Of a stretch of 64,000 nucleotides of DNA, positions 19,567 through 28,508 are shown piece by piece. The notes beneath the pieces were generated by a model that had not been told where the DNA came from, ran no database searches, and saw only the letters and a program-made list of their open reading frames with translations. Source of the DNA: Acinetobacter sp. HY1485 (GTDB lineage Bacteria; Pseudomonadota; Gammaproteobacteria; Pseudomonadales; Moraxellaceae); assembly GCF_027568475.1 (NCBI RefSeq), contig NZ_JANKZG010000003.1:230611-294610 (forward strand). Reading direction: 5' to 3'. Each line of letters begins with the position of its first letter. Position 1 is the first letter of the stretch. A program made the position numbers and the translations under genes.

Positions 19567-20199
19567 TTAGGATGCCATTGCGAGATACATCAAAATTGCT
19601 TGAACGGTTTTTTCGACCTCAAATACACAAAACGCATGCCCCACATTGTTAAATTGTTGTTGGTGGATAGAACGTGGCACTAACGTATCGTGTTCGGCAT
19701 GAATATGGAGTGCATCAAGCTGCTTAGCTTGCTCAACCAGATTAAGCTGTTCAAGCTGTTGTAAACCTTTTTTTAGTTTTTCATCGCTTGGCGGATTGGC
19801 AATTTCTAAAAGATGTTGCCAACATGCTTTAGGGTTAGCTTGCCCCTTAGAAACATTTAAATAAAACTGCTTGAGTGTTTTTTCTGGATGGGTCAAATAA
19901 CCTTGTTTAAAAGCTTCAAATTGCATTTGAGGCATGGCAGTTTGCCAATTTTTATTTTGTACAAAACATGGATTACTTGCTAAGGTAATCACTTTTTTAT
20001 GAAATTTTACGCCTAAATCAATCGCAATTTGCCCACCTAAAGACCATCCAATTAAAAGATCTGCCATTTGTGCTTGATGGGTTAAATCATCGTAAGGTTC
20101 TACAAGCTCTACTGTAAAATATTGTTCTAATGCGTGTTGTAATGGTTTTAAAGGTGCTGTACCTACTCCCCACCCTGTAATTAGCAGTACGTTCATCAT
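19567..20199 (-). CDS. Alpha/beta hydrolase, probable pimeloyl-ACP methyl ester carboxylesterase
   Basis: The 210-residue alpha/beta hydrolase has the nucleophile elbow GWSLGG (Ser53), an Asp in HAEHDTLVP near residue 170 and a His in NVGHAFCVFE near 188, a complete catalytic triad. It lies first in the run leading to bioA-bioF-bioC-bioD, 49 bases before bioA. The cluster has bioC but no other esterase, so it most likely plays the BioH role of freeing pimeloyl-ACP. It is shorter than E. coli BioH (256). The role is inferred from context and fold. Confidence 0.78.
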   Translation of the reverse strand: MMNVLLITGWGVGTAPLKPLQHALEQYFTVELVEPYDDLTHQAQMADLLIGWSLGGQIAIDLGVKFHKKVITLASNPCFVQNKNWQTAMPQMQFEAFKQGYLTHPEKTLKQFYLNVSKGQANPKACWQHLLEIANPPSDEKLKKGLQQLEQLNLVEQAKQLDALHIHAEHDTLVPRSIHQQQFNNVGHAFCVFEVEKTVQAILMYLAMAS

Positions 20200-20235
20200 A
20201 CAACTCAGTGAAAAATAGGTACATTCTAACGTAGT

Positions 20236-21006
20236 TTATTTTTTTGATTGTGCTTTTTGTCTAAAGTCTTCGTCACCACATAAAAAAACAGGCTTAAGAG
20301 ACTTCTTTTTTTCTAACTCTTTTTTGGCATCAGCCAGCATTTTTATGAATTTAGGATCTGCATGTAAACGTGCCACTTCTGCTGCCCCCATCATACGCCC
20401 TGCATCTACATCACTTTGCCAATGTGCACCACAAATCACACGGCTTTGACCATAGTCATAACCACGCTTTAAAATTTCGTTTTGACGTTCAGGTAAAATT
20501 TCCGCCAAAATTAATGCAGTTGACCAACCAATCGTAGTATGCCCTGATGGATATGAGCCATTGCCACGCAAATAATGTTCATCTTCAGGCATACAAGTTT
20601 CGGTATTAAAAAATACAAAGGGACGCATACGGTTATAATGTTGCTTTGCCGTTTTGGTTGCTAATGAGCCACTATCTGTACGGATATTTTTTAATAATGC
20701 ATAAGTAATTGGTGTGTTTTTTTCAGAAATTTCAACACCCACAACATCTGAAAACGGTTCGCCAATACTCTCATCGCTCCACTCTGCATCTTTTTTAGCA
20801 CGTTCCCAACGTGGTGTGTCTTTGAGCATACGTCCTGCATCAAATGCGGCTTGGTCTGCTAAAAATGCCACGCTATTAAAGGCAGGTGGTGGTGGTAAAA
20901 TTGCTAAACTATTTGGCGTTTGCGCTTGAGTTAGAAAAGAAGGTTCATCTGCATGAGCCAAAGAACCACAAAGCGCAAGTGCCATTAAGCATGTTTTTAC
21001 TGACAT
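20236..21006 (-). CDS. Class A non-specific acid phosphatase (PhoN/PAP2 family), copy 1
   Basis: Secreted phosphatase of the PAP2 superfamily, 256 residues, with a signal peptide (MSVKTCLMALALCGSLAHA). The class A signature is complete: KQHYNRMRP near residue 125, GSYPSGHT near 150 and SRVICGAHWQSDVDAG near 190. It would release phosphate from organic esters in the periplasm. It lies 22 bases after copy 2 with no terminator, so the two are likely co-transcribed from the Pho-box promoter. The tail is Lys-rich and ends CGDEDFRQKAQSKK, unlike the other copies. Confidence 0.92.
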   Translation of the reverse strand: MSVKTCLMALALCGSLAHADEPSFLTQAQTPNSLAILPPPPAFNSVAFLADQAAFDAGRMLKDTPRWERAKKDAEWSDESIGEPFSDVVGVEISEKNTPITYALLKNIRTDSGSLATKTAKQHYNRMRPFVFFNTETCMPEDEHYLRGNGSYPSGHTTIGWSTALILAEILPERQNEILKRGYDYGQSRVICGAHWQSDVDAGRMMGAAEVARLHADPKFIKMLADAKKELEKKKSLKPVFLCGDEDFRQKAQSKK

Positions 21007-21028
21007 ACAACAACTCAGTCAAAAACGT

Positions 21029-21739
21029 TTATTTTAATTTCTTTTGTAGCTCAAGTCTTGCTTCTTTTAATGTTTTCATAAAGTTAGCATCTGCATGTAA
21101 TCTTGCAACTTCTGCTGCACCTGTCATACGTCCTGCATCTACATCACTTTGCCAATGCACACCACAAACCACACGGCTTTGTCCAAATTCATAACCGCGT
21201 TTTAAAATTTCGTTTTGACGTTCAGGGCGTAACTCTGCCAACACCAATGCAGTAGACCAACCAATGGTGGTATGACCTGATGGATACGAACCATTTTTAC
21301 TTAAACTTGCTTCATCATTGGGGGTACACGAGTGCGTATTAAAAAATACAAATGGGCGCATACGCATGTAATGCTCTTTTGCTGCTTTTGTTGCAAAGTT
21401 ACCACTATCTGTACGCAATTTTTTGAGTAAGTCGTACGTAATTGGCGTATTAGTTGCAGAAATTTCTATACCCAATGCTTCAGAAAATGGCTTACCAATA
21501 TTGGCATCAGATAAGTCTGCATCTTGAATGGCTTGTTGCCAACGTGGTGTGCCTTGTAACGTTCTTGCCTGATCAGATGCAGCTTTATCACGTAAAAAAT
21601 CAACGCTATCAAACGCAGGTGGTTTAGGAACATATGCAAGGCTATCGGGGGTTTGCTCTAAGGTTAAAAATGAGTCTGCAAACGTACTATAAGATGTGGT
21701 TGCAACGAACATTGCCATTAAGATTTTTTTAAAATTCAT
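21029..21739 (-). CDS. Class A non-specific acid phosphatase (PhoN/PAP2 family), copy 2
   Basis: The 236-residue secreted acid phosphatase keeps all three class A motifs: KEHYMRMRP, GSYPSGHT, SRVVCGVHWQSDVDAG. The frame could open at a GTG at 21790, but that codon sits inside a Pho box and upstream of the predicted -10, so ATG 21739 is chosen; it gives a signal peptide starting MNFKKILMAMFVATTSYSTFA. No clear Shine-Dalgarno sequence precedes it. It is the first gene of the two-gene unit with copy 1. Confidence 0.9.
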   Translation of the reverse strand: MNFKKILMAMFVATTSYSTFADSFLTLEQTPDSLAYVPKPPAFDSVDFLRDKAASDQARTLQGTPRWQQAIQDADLSDANIGKPFSEALGIEISATNTPITYDLLKKLRTDSGNFATKAAKEHYMRMRPFVFFNTHSCTPNDEASLSKNGSYPSGHTTIGWSTALVLAELRPERQNEILKRGYEFGQSRVVCGVHWQSDVDAGRMTGAAEVARLHADANFMKTLKEARLELQKKLK

Positions 21740-21767
21740 GATATTGCATACATTTAGGTTTGCACAC

Positions 21768-21812
21768 AATATACAAATATTTTTTGACACTACTGTGACA
21801 TTTTTTTGACAG
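21768..21812 (-). promoter_or_regulatory. Pho box (three direct TGTCA repeats at 11-base spacing) and -10 of acid phosphatase copy 2
   Basis: On the minus strand TGTCA occurs at 21811-21807, 21800-21796 and 21789-21785, each exactly 11 bases apart with AT-rich spacers. This is the geometry of PhoB-binding Pho boxes. A -10-like TATATT (21773-21768) begins 11 bases after the last repeat, and the ATG follows 28 bases later. Confidence 0.8.
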
Positions 21813-21820
21813 TATGATGA

Positions 21821-21845
21821 AAAAAGCCCTCATTAGAGGGCTTTT
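21821..21845 (-). terminator. Rho-independent terminator after acid phosphatase copy 3
   Basis: Stem AAAAGCCCTC / GAGGGCTTTT with loop ATTA, T-run on the minus strand. It isolates copy 3 from copies 2 and 1. Confidence 0.85.
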
Positions 21846-21848
21846 ATT

Positions 21849-22574
21849 TTATTTCATTTTTTTATGGATTTCGCGTTTTGCTTCTTCTAACGTTTTCATA
21901 AATTGTGGGTCTGCATGTAAACGTGCCACTTCTGCCGAACCTGTCATACGTCCTGCATCAATATCACTTTGCCAATGTGCGCCACAAATGACACGGCTTT
22001 GCCCATACTCATAGCCACGTTTTAAAATTGTTTCTTGGCGATCAGGACGAATTTCAGCCAAAATTAACGCAGTTGCCCAACCAAATGTGGTATGACCCGA
22101 TGGATAAGAACCACCTTTGCGTAAATCTTCTTCCCAATCTGGCGTGCATGTACCTGTATTAAAGAACATGAATGGGCGAATACGCATATAGTGATTTTTC
22201 GCCACTTTTGTTGCATAACCTACACCATCTGTACGTAATTTTTTGATGATGCTGTAGGTTACAGGCGTATTGGTTGGCGAAATTTCAATTCCAAATGCTT
22301 CGCTAAATGGTTTTGCAATTTCAGCATCAGACAGGTTTGAGTCACGAGTTGCCTCATCCCAACGTGGTGTTCCTTTTAACATACGCCCTGCATCAAATGC
22401 TGCTTTATCACGCATGAACGCAACACTGTCAAATGTTGGTGGTTCTGGAATATAAGCAAGACTATTTGGCGTTTGTTCTAAAGTTAAAAAAGAATCACCT
22501 TTTTCTGAAGAAGCAAAAGTAGATGATGTAGCAACTGCAGCAAGTACTGCACATAAATAAGTTTTTACTGACAT
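21849..22574 (-). CDS. Class A non-specific acid phosphatase (PhoN/PAP2 family), copy 3
   Basis: The 241-residue secreted phosphatase has the complete signature KNHYMRIRP, GSYPSGHT and SRVICGAHWQSDIDAG. The longer frame (to 22607) is unlikely; ATG 22574 starts a good signal peptide MSVKTYLCAVLAAVATSSTFA. Its leader resembles that of copy 1 (MSVKTCLMALALCG). It has its own terminator and no Pho box is visible upstream, so its control probably differs from copies 1 and 2. It lies 74 bases after the KdgM-like porin gene and may be transcribed with it. Confidence 0.92.
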   Translation of the reverse strand: MSVKTYLCAVLAAVATSSTFASSEKGDSFLTLEQTPNSLAYIPEPPTFDSVAFMRDKAAFDAGRMLKGTPRWDEATRDSNLSDAEIAKPFSEAFGIEISPTNTPVTYSIIKKLRTDGVGYATKVAKNHYMRIRPFMFFNTGTCTPDWEEDLRKGGSYPSGHTTFGWATALILAEIRPDRQETILKRGYEYGQSRVICGAHWQSDIDAGRMTGSAEVARLHADPQFMKTLEEAKREIHKKMK

Positions 22575-22647
22575 TACAATCTCGTAACTTTGATTGGCCG
22601 ATGGCAAAATTTTACTTTTGCCGTTGGGTTGCTCTTAATATTAAGAG

Positions 22648-23343
22648 TTAGAAAAATTTGTAATTAAAACCAACTTCAACGTTTGTTTGACGCTGAGAAA
22701 GATAATTTTTATAACATTCATTACGAATTTCAAAATAGGGTTTGAAGTTTGGTGTTAACTTATATTCAGCCGCAAACTTTACTTTGTAATCAACATACTG
22801 GTTATCGTACATATAATTACGTGATGTGTAGTATTGATCATAACCATAGGTTAAACCCCAATTCCCTACATTTTGGTTTAAACCTAATTCGATGGTGTAG
22901 TAATCAAAGTTACTTGCATGTTTATTTGTAAAGTAGTCGTAACGATATTTATTATAGACTTGGAATTGCGGTGTGAGGTTATAGGTAAAACCAACACGGA
23001 CTTTATAACGCTCAGTTTCTTTTTTATGGTAATGATCCCACCCCATATCTGGTGAAATTGTAAGACGGTCTGAGTAACGATATTTATATTTAACTTTATA
23101 ATGCGTTTCTACCAAATCTACATTTGATAGCGCCTTTCCTTGCTTTCCATTTGCATATTCTTCTGACTTCCCACGCATTTCAAATGTTGTGGTGACATTA
23201 TTTTTAAATGTATGGCTTAAATTAATTTGATCATAGTTTTTCTTACTATAATCCTCATAAGTATGTGAGTATCCGACATCAAACGCATAAGTACTTGGTA
23301 CGACACAGACCAAAACAACAGGTAATAACAAACGACGTATCAT
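22648..23343 (-). CDS. KdgM/OmpL-type outer membrane porin
   Basis: The 231-residue protein has a signal peptide (MIRRLLLPVVLVCVVPSTYA) and then alternating aromatic and charged strands typical of a small beta-barrel, ending in FNYKFF with a terminal Phe. The pattern fits the KdgM family, 12-strand monomeric porins for acidic oligosaccharides; the cargo here is unknown. ATG 23343 was preferred to the frame opening at 23388 because it begins the signal peptide. It lies upstream of phosphatase copy 3 with no terminator between. Confidence 0.78.
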   Translation of the reverse strand: MIRRLLLPVVLVCVVPSTYAFDVGYSHTYEDYSKKNYDQINLSHTFKNNVTTTFEMRGKSEEYANGKQGKALSNVDLVETHYKVKYKYRYSDRLTISPDMGWDHYHKKETERYKVRVGFTYNLTPQFQVYNKYRYDYFTNKHASNFDYYTIELGLNQNVGNWGLTYGYDQYYTSRNYMYDNQYVDYKVKFAAEYKLTPNFKPYFEIRNECYKNYLSQRQTNVEVGFNYKFF

Positions 23344-23560
23344 AAAATTCAAAGCAACAATTTGAAGAAAAAAAAACAAAATAGCCAAAGTGCTATTCTA
23401 AAATTTGGCGCATTATACAAAAAAAATATTTCTAATGAAATATTAAAGACTTATTTTTACCATTTTTATCTTAATATATTTTTTTATTTCTTTTAACTAC
23501 ACTTACTTGTAGATTTCATATATTTATCTTACTTAACTTAATCACAAATAATTCTTATTT

Positions 23561-25012
23561 TCACTTAGAGTTAAAACCAATAATACTATGAACGGGTACA
23601 GAAGAAATTTGAGGATAGTCTTGATTAAAATGTGTACCTCGGCTTTCTTGTCGCTGTAAGGCACTTTGCACCATTGCCAAAGCAGTAATTAGCTCATCTT
23701 GAGACGGCGTCGCTTGATACCAATATATAAGTTGTATATAGAGTTTTTTAAGTTCAGCTACACAACGGACAATTCCAAAAAAGCGTGTCATCCATTGTTG
23801 TAGATGCTCTATTGAAAACGCAATTTTTTCTGCTTGTTCAATATTTAAATGATATTCAATCAAAAATGCAGAGGGCACAAGATTTATACTATAAGTTTGC
23901 TGCTCAATAATATCTTGTGCAGTATTTCGCCCCATCACTACACATTCGAGTAATGAATTACTGGCTAAACGATTTGCACCATGTAAGTAAGTGCAAGCAA
24001 CCTCACCAACTGCATATAAATGTTTAACTTGAGTATGTCCTAAAACATCTGTAAGTACACCGCCACAGCTATAATGTACAGCAGGGGCAACAGGAATAGG
24101 ATGCTTTGTTATATCTAGACCTAATGCCAAGCACCGTGTATAAATTTGAGGAAAATGTTGCTGAATAAAATTTGCATCTAAATGCGTCATATCTAGATAA
24201 ACAGCACCTGTAAGTTTAATTTCTCGCTCAATAGCACGTGCAACAATATCTCTAGGTGCAAGTTCGGCACGTAAGTCATACGCCAACATAAAACGCTGCT
24301 GATAAGCATTTTTTAAAATTCCACCTTCACCACGTAATGCCTCTGAAATTAAAAAATGAGAAGCACCTCTTAGTACTAATGCCGTGGGATGAAACTGAAT
24401 AAACTCCATATTAGCCACTTGGCAACCTGCCTTTAATGCAAGCGCAACACCATCTGCTGTGGCTGTACGTGGATTTGTGGTACAGCTAAAAATTTGGCCT
24501 ACGCCACCTGTTGCTAAAACCACATGACGTGCTGTCATTTCACCTTGTGTTGTTTGTACGCCATAACACTGTCCATTTTTAACTAGCAATTCTATCACTT
24601 TACACTTAATGACATTGTGTACAGCTAATTTTTCTAAAACAGCACGTCCTGTGTAATCTGCAACATGACTAATTCTACGATGCTGATGTCCACCCTCATG
24701 GGTGATATCTTCATCAAATATAACACCTTGTGCTTTTAACCATTTTAAAGCTTCAGGAGCTTGCTCTAAAATAGACCTAACATTTGTTTCGCAACACAAC
24801 CCCGCCCCTGCTACCAACGTATCTTGTACATGGCTCTCTATACAATCTGTGGCGTCTACAACCGTTGCAATTCCACCTTGGGCATAATAACTTGCACATT
24901 CTGTTAAATTTTCTTTGGCAAGAATGGCAACTTTGAATGTATCAGGCAAAGATAAAGCTACTGTACGTCCTGCCAAACCTGCACCAATAATAATAACGTC
25001 GTAATCCATCAT
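23561..25012 (-). CDS. nadB: L-aspartate oxidase
   Basis: FAD enzyme oxidising aspartate to iminoaspartate, the first step of de novo NAD synthesis. The 483 residues contain the N-terminal FAD motif [37 protein letters not shown] [20 protein letters not shown] and [12 protein letters not shown]. It is about 55 residues shorter than E. coli NadB, the missing part being in the C-terminal helical domain. Its ATG overlaps the nadA stop (ATGA), so the two are coupled. The start has a second ATG immediately after. Confidence 0.93.
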   Translation of the reverse strand: MMDYDVIIIGAGLAGRTVALSLPDTFKVAILAKENLTECASYYAQGGIATVVDATDCIESHVQDTLVAGAGLCCETNVRSILEQAPEALKWLKAQGVIFDEDITHEGGHQHRRISHVADYTGRAVLEKLAVHNVIKCKVIELLVKNGQCYGVQTTQGEMTARHVVLATGGVGQIFSCTTNPRTATADGVALALKAGCQVANMEFIQFHPTALVLRGASHFLISEALRGEGGILKNAYQQRFMLAYDLRAELAPRDIVARAIEREIKLTGAVYLDMTHLDANFIQQHFPQIYTRCLALGLDITKHPIPVAPAVHYSCGGVLTDVLGHTQVKHLYAVGEVACTYLHGANRLASNSLLECVVMGRNTAQDIIEQQTYSINLVPSAFLIEYHLNIEQAEKIAFSIEHLQQWMTRFFGIVRCVAELKKLYIQLIYWYQATPSQDELITALAMVQSALQRQESRGTHFNQDYPQISSVPVHSIIGFNSK

Positions 25013-25971
25013 AGATTTACTCGCTGTGCAAACTGCAACATATTTAAAATAGGTTTTGATGCACGCTCAATTAACTGTGGTTCAAGCAAAATTTCATGCT
25101 GCGATTGGTATTGGAGTGCCTCCAAACAAGATTCTAACGAATTCATTTGCATCCAAGGGCAAAATGCACACGATTTACATGTTGCCCCTTTACCTGCAGT
25201 GGGTGCAGGAATAAACGTTTTTGTAGGTTCTTGTTTTTTCATCTCATGCAAAATTCCTTGGTCAGTTGCTACAATAAACGTGTCATTGCTAAACTCAGAT
25301 ACTGCACTGAGTAAACGGCTAGTTGAACCCACAACATCGGCATGTTTAACAACTTCAGCAGGTGATTCTGGATGAACAAGTACAAGTGCATTGGGATATT
25401 TTTGTTTTGTATATGCAAGTTCTTCACCCTTAAACTCATCATGCACCACGCAAGACCCTTGCCAAAGCACCATATCTGCACCTGTCTTTTCTTTTAGATA
25501 TGTACCTAAATGACGATCAGGTGCCCACAAAATCTTTTGCCCTGTCGCATGTAAATGCGTAATAATTTTTTTTGCAATTGAAGAGGTAACAACCCAATCT
25601 GATTGTGCTTTAATTTCTGCACTGGTATTGGCATAAACCACAACGGTACATTCTGGATGTTGCGCACGAAACTTGGCAAACTCATCTGCAGGACAACCAA
25701 TGTCTAAAGAACAAGTGGCTTGTAAATTGGGCATCAATACTATTTTTTCTGGGCTAAGTATTTTTGCTGTCTCACCCATAAAACGCACACCTGCCACTAA
25801 CAATGTTTTTGCAGTATGTATTTTACAAAACTTTGCCATTTCTAAAGAGTCACCTACCATGCCTCCTGTTTCTAAAGCAAGATCCTGAATTTCAGGTTCT
25901 ACGTAGTAATGTGCAACTAAAACAGCACCCTGTTGCTTCAATTCTCTTTTAATTAAACTGATTGTATCCAT
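25009..25971 (-). CDS. nadA: Quinolinate synthase A
   Basis: 4Fe-4S enzyme that condenses iminoaspartate with dihydroxyacetone phosphate to quinolinate. The 320 residues carry the cluster Cys candidates in TCSLDIGCP (87 and 93), GSCVVHDEF (about 173) and [13 protein letters not shown] (about 257-263), and the substrate motifs [13 protein letters not shown] and VHPESPAEV. It is first in the nadA-nadB pair and divergent from nrtR; an NrtR-like palindrome lies in the shared spacer. Confidence 0.95.
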   Translation of the reverse strand: MDTISLIKRELKQQGAVLVAHYYVEPEIQDLALETGGMVGDSLEMAKFCKIHTAKTLLVAGVRFMGETAKILSPEKIVLMPNLQATCSLDIGCPADEFAKFRAQHPECTVVVYANTSAEIKAQSDWVVTSSIAKKIITHLHATGQKILWAPDRHLGTYLKEKTGADMVLWQGSCVVHDEFKGEELAYTKQKYPNALVLVHPESPAEVVKHADVVGSTSRLLSAVSEFSNDTFIVATDQGILHEMKKQEPTKTFIPAPTAGKGATCKSCAFCPWMQMNSLESCLEALQYQSQHEILLEPQLIERASKPILNMLQFAQRVNL

Positions 25972-26006
25972 ACAAATTGCACTAATATGCCTAAGTTTTA
26001 CTTAAT

Positions 26007-26025
26007 TATGCTCATATTGAGTATA
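26007..26025. promoter_or_regulatory. Candidate NrtR operator in the nadA-nrtR intergenic region
   Basis: TATGCTCATATTGAGTATA, a 19-base palindrome that is imperfect at two positions and shares the half-site TGAGTATA with the operator at nadC. It overlaps TATAAT at 26022-26027, a possible -10 of nrtR. Confidence 0.72.
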
Positions 26026-26124
26026 ATAATTCAATCCCCTTTTTACTATTTTTAGCTTTAAAACATCATTCATCTTGTTAGATCATCAATTACAATAATC
26101 CCTTTCATTTAAACTGTAGAAATA

Positions 26125-27030
26125 ATGCAAAATTTAGGTTCAAACACAGAAGTGGTTGCTGTACTTATTGCAATTACCAACTTCTCTGCCCGAATTCTAA
26201 CCATCGACCAGGGACGTTTATTACCTTCAGGTCCTATAACACCTGTACACCATTCCTTACAAGCAGGTGCACGTGCATGGGTGAAACAACAAACACAACA
26301 ACCTTTAGGTTATATTGAACAACTTTATACATTTGTAGATATGGAGCGCTCAGCCCAAGCACCTTTTATTTACATTAGTTATTTAGGATTAGTAAAAGAG
26401 GCAGAAGAGACTATTTTAGAACTCGATGCCAAATGGCATGATTGGTATGATTATTTTCCATGGGAAAATTTTAAATATGCAGATCATACACCTCTTCTCA
26501 AACAACTGACCTATTGGGCAGACAGCGCCCCCAATACAGTTTTAAGACAGCACCGTTTAGAACGGATTTCTTTATGTTGGGGATTAAATGACTATCTTTG
26601 GTTAGAAGAAAATACGTTATTACGCTACGAATTATTATATGAAGCAGGACTTGTTCAAGAGTCGCCTTATTTTGCATATCAGCTTGATACCAAATTTATT
26701 GGTCAACCAATGCAATACAATCACCGTCGTATTTTAGCGACTGCAATTTCGCGTTTAAGGTCGAAAATTAAATACCGTCCTGTCATTTTTGAACTTTTAC
26801 CTGATGAATTTACACTCTTACAACTTCAAAAAAGCATTGAAACACTCACAGGGATTGAACTACATAAACAAAATTTTAGACGCTTAATGCAAAACCAAAA
26901 TCTTTTAGAAGCAACAGGCAAAGAGGCTATTGTTGCACGTGGACGTCCCGCTCAACTGTATCGTTTTAACCAAAAGATATTGCAAGAATATTTATTATCT
27001 CATTCTAAACTCCCCAAAATCGCGCCTTAA
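26125..27030 (+). CDS. nrtR: NrtR family (Nudix-related) transcriptional repressor of NAD metabolism
   Basis: The 301-residue protein combines an N-terminal Nudix-like domain (residues about 1-160) with a C-terminal winged-helix domain (about 165-260, ending GRPAQLYRFN), the NrtR architecture. The Nudix box is not conserved: where REUxEExG is expected it reads ARAWVKQQTQQPLG. It should therefore sense ADP-ribose-type ligands rather than hydrolyse them. It lies between nadBA and nadC, and palindromes fitting one DNA-binding protein flank both. The ribosome-binding site is weak. Confidence 0.88.
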   Translation: MQNLGSNTEVVAVLIAITNFSARILTIDQGRLLPSGPITPVHHSLQAGARAWVKQQTQQPLGYIEQLYTFVDMERSAQAPFIYISYLGLVKEAEETILELDAKWHDWYDYFPWENFKYADHTPLLKQLTYWADSAPNTVLRQHRLERISLCWGLNDYLWLEENTLLRYELLYEAGLVQESPYFAYQLDTKFIGQPMQYNHRRILATAISRLRSKIKYRPVIFELLPDEFTLLQLQKSIETLTGIELHKQNFRRLMQNQNLLEATGKEAIVARGRPAQLYRFNQKILQEYLLSHSKLPKIAP

Positions 27031-27034
27031 AATA

Positions 27035-27063
27035 TTGCATATTGATTTTAAATCTTATATATA
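27035..27063 (+). promoter_or_regulatory. Candidate promoter of nadC
   Basis: TTGCAT (27035-27040), 17-base spacer, TATATA (27058-27063). The -10 overlaps the NrtR-like palindrome. Confidence 0.6.
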
Positions 27064-27078
27064 CTCATTATGAGTATA
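27060..27078. promoter_or_regulatory. Candidate NrtR operator at nadC
   Basis: TATACTCATTATGAGTATA, a perfect 19-base palindrome around one central T, overlapping the -10 and the predicted transcription start of nadC. Confidence 0.8.
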
Positions 27079-27093
27079 AAAAGGATTTATCAT

Positions 27094-27936
27094 ATGAATT
27101 ATAGCTTACCCGATATCATGATTCGCCCAATGGTTCAACAAGCCTTACAAGAGGATTTAGGGCGTAGAGGTGATATTACTTCCGAAGCAGTTATTCACCA
27201 TACACGCACAGCAAAGTTACATATAGTTGCACGAGAAGCAGGTATTTTGTGCGGTTTGGATTTAGCTCGACTTTGTTTTAACGAGATGGGGGCTCAATTT
27301 ACCACTACAGTTCAAGATGGTATGCCCATTAAAAAAGGTACTATATTGGCTACAGTAGAAGGTCAAGCTTATACATTGCTGAGTGCAGAACGGACAGCTC
27401 TCAACTTTCTCACCCATCTTACAGGGATTGCCACACAAACCCATCAATTACAACATCAAATCTCTCATACAAAAGCAAAAATTACATGTACTCGCAAAAC
27501 CATACCTTTATTGAGAGTTTTACAAAAATATGCAGTACGCGTAGGTGGCGGTCGTAATCATCGCATGGGGTTAGATGATGCGATTTTAATTAAAGATAAT
27601 CATATTGCATTATCAGGTGGCAACATTGTACAAACTATCCAACAAGCAAAAGCATATGCAGGACATCTAATTCCTATTGAAATTGAAGTTGATACCTTAG
27701 AACAGCTCAAAATTGTCCTAAATGAAGGGGTGTCTTTGGTCTTATTAGATAATATGTCAACTGCCCAACTCACAGAAGCTGTTGAGCTGTGTCGTGGACG
27801 TACTCAAACAGAAGCCTCGGGCGGTTTAAACCCCTCTAATTTGGTAGAAGTGGCTCAAACAGGTGTCGATTTTTTAGCGATGGGTTACTTAACGCATAGC
27901 GCATCTTACATTGATATTGGTTTAGATTATCTCTGA
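27094..27936 (+). CDS. nadC: Nicotinate-nucleotide pyrophosphorylase (quinolinate phosphoribosyltransferase)
   Basis: Converts quinolinate and PRPP to nicotinate mononucleotide. The 280 residues show EDLGRRGDITSEAV, the TCTRKTIPLLRVLQKYAVRVGGGRNHRMGL core with the substrate-binding Arg/His/Lys residues, KDNHI and ASGGLN. An earlier in-frame ATG at 27070 lies within the operator, at the predicted transcription start, so ATG 27094 with AAGGA eight bases upstream is chosen. The last 10 bases overlap the convergent HExxH gene. Confidence 0.95.
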   Translation: MNYSLPDIMIRPMVQQALQEDLGRRGDITSEAVIHHTRTAKLHIVAREAGILCGLDLARLCFNEMGAQFTTTVQDGMPIKKGTILATVEGQAYTLLSAERTALNFLTHLTGIATQTHQLQHQISHTKAKITCTRKTIPLLRVLQKYAVRVGGGRNHRMGLDDAILIKDNHIALSGGNIVQTIQQAKAYAGHLIPIEIEVDTLEQLKIVLNEGVSLVLLDNMSTAQLTEAVELCRGRTQTEASGGLNPSNLVEVAQTGVDFLAMGYLTHSASYIDIGLDYL

Positions 27937-28367
27937 ATAAAAGGAATACAGGACGCAAGGTCTACGCATGCCTGACCTTGTTTTGCTAAAATAAAGTAGT
28001 CTTGTACCATTTGGGCTTGTTGCTCAATACCATAATTTAAAAATTGCTTCCCTTGTTCAATCACATACCGATAACGGCGATCAAACAATGCACCTCTCAC
28101 CACCTTAATGCCTTGTTGAATTTGCCATACGTGCACAAGCTCATGTACTAACCAAGATTGTTTTGCAACAGAGTGTAAAGAAAAATCCTCTATCCAATCT
28201 TGTGGATTAAAATAAATACATCCATTTGGGCTCATCACATATCCTTTTAAAATAAGGCGATGTGCCACTAGCTCAATATCATCTAATATCAAGTGATTTT
28301 TAAAAACAAATTGAGCAATTTCACGCTCACCTAAAGTGAGTTTACGGCGCTTTACAATAAGTCTCAT
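27927..28367 (-). CDS. HExxH-containing putative metalloprotease-like protein
   Basis: A 146-residue protein of unknown function without signal peptide or membrane segment. The zinc-binding motif HELVH lies at residues 75-79 in SWLVHELVHVWQ, and the last third (YGIEQQAQMVQDYF) holds a Glu-containing helix that could supply the third ligand, a pattern like minimal gluzincin/DUF4157-type domains. It converges on nadC with a 10-base overlap and is divergent from nadE. Whether it is an active protease cannot be told. Confidence 0.72.
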   Translation of the reverse strand: MRLIVKRRKLTLGEREIAQFVFKNHLILDDIELVAHRLILKGYVMSPNGCIYFNPQDWIEDFSLHSVAKQSWLVHELVHVWQIQQGIKVVRGALFDRRYRYVIEQGKQFLNYGIEQQAQMVQDYFILAKQGQACVDLASCIPFIQR

Positions 28368-28508
28368 AAAAATTTTTTTGTTTTAGGCTTAATCTATTAA
28401 CAGTTTCGTATATAGTATCAAAGACTTCGTTATTTACTACAAATCGTTGAATAATTAAATGGATAAATCAACTGATTGTAAGCCCTATAGGAATAGGATT
28501 TTAGTTCA

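Noticed and set aside
21740..21790. Earlier start (GTG 21790) of acid phosphatase copy 2
   Set aside because: It lies inside the Pho box upstream of the -10 and would put a Cys-rich stretch before the signal peptide.
27070..27093. Earlier nadC start at ATG 27070
   Set aside because: The codon lies in the operator and at the predicted transcription start, without a ribosome-binding site; ATG 27094 has AAGGA.
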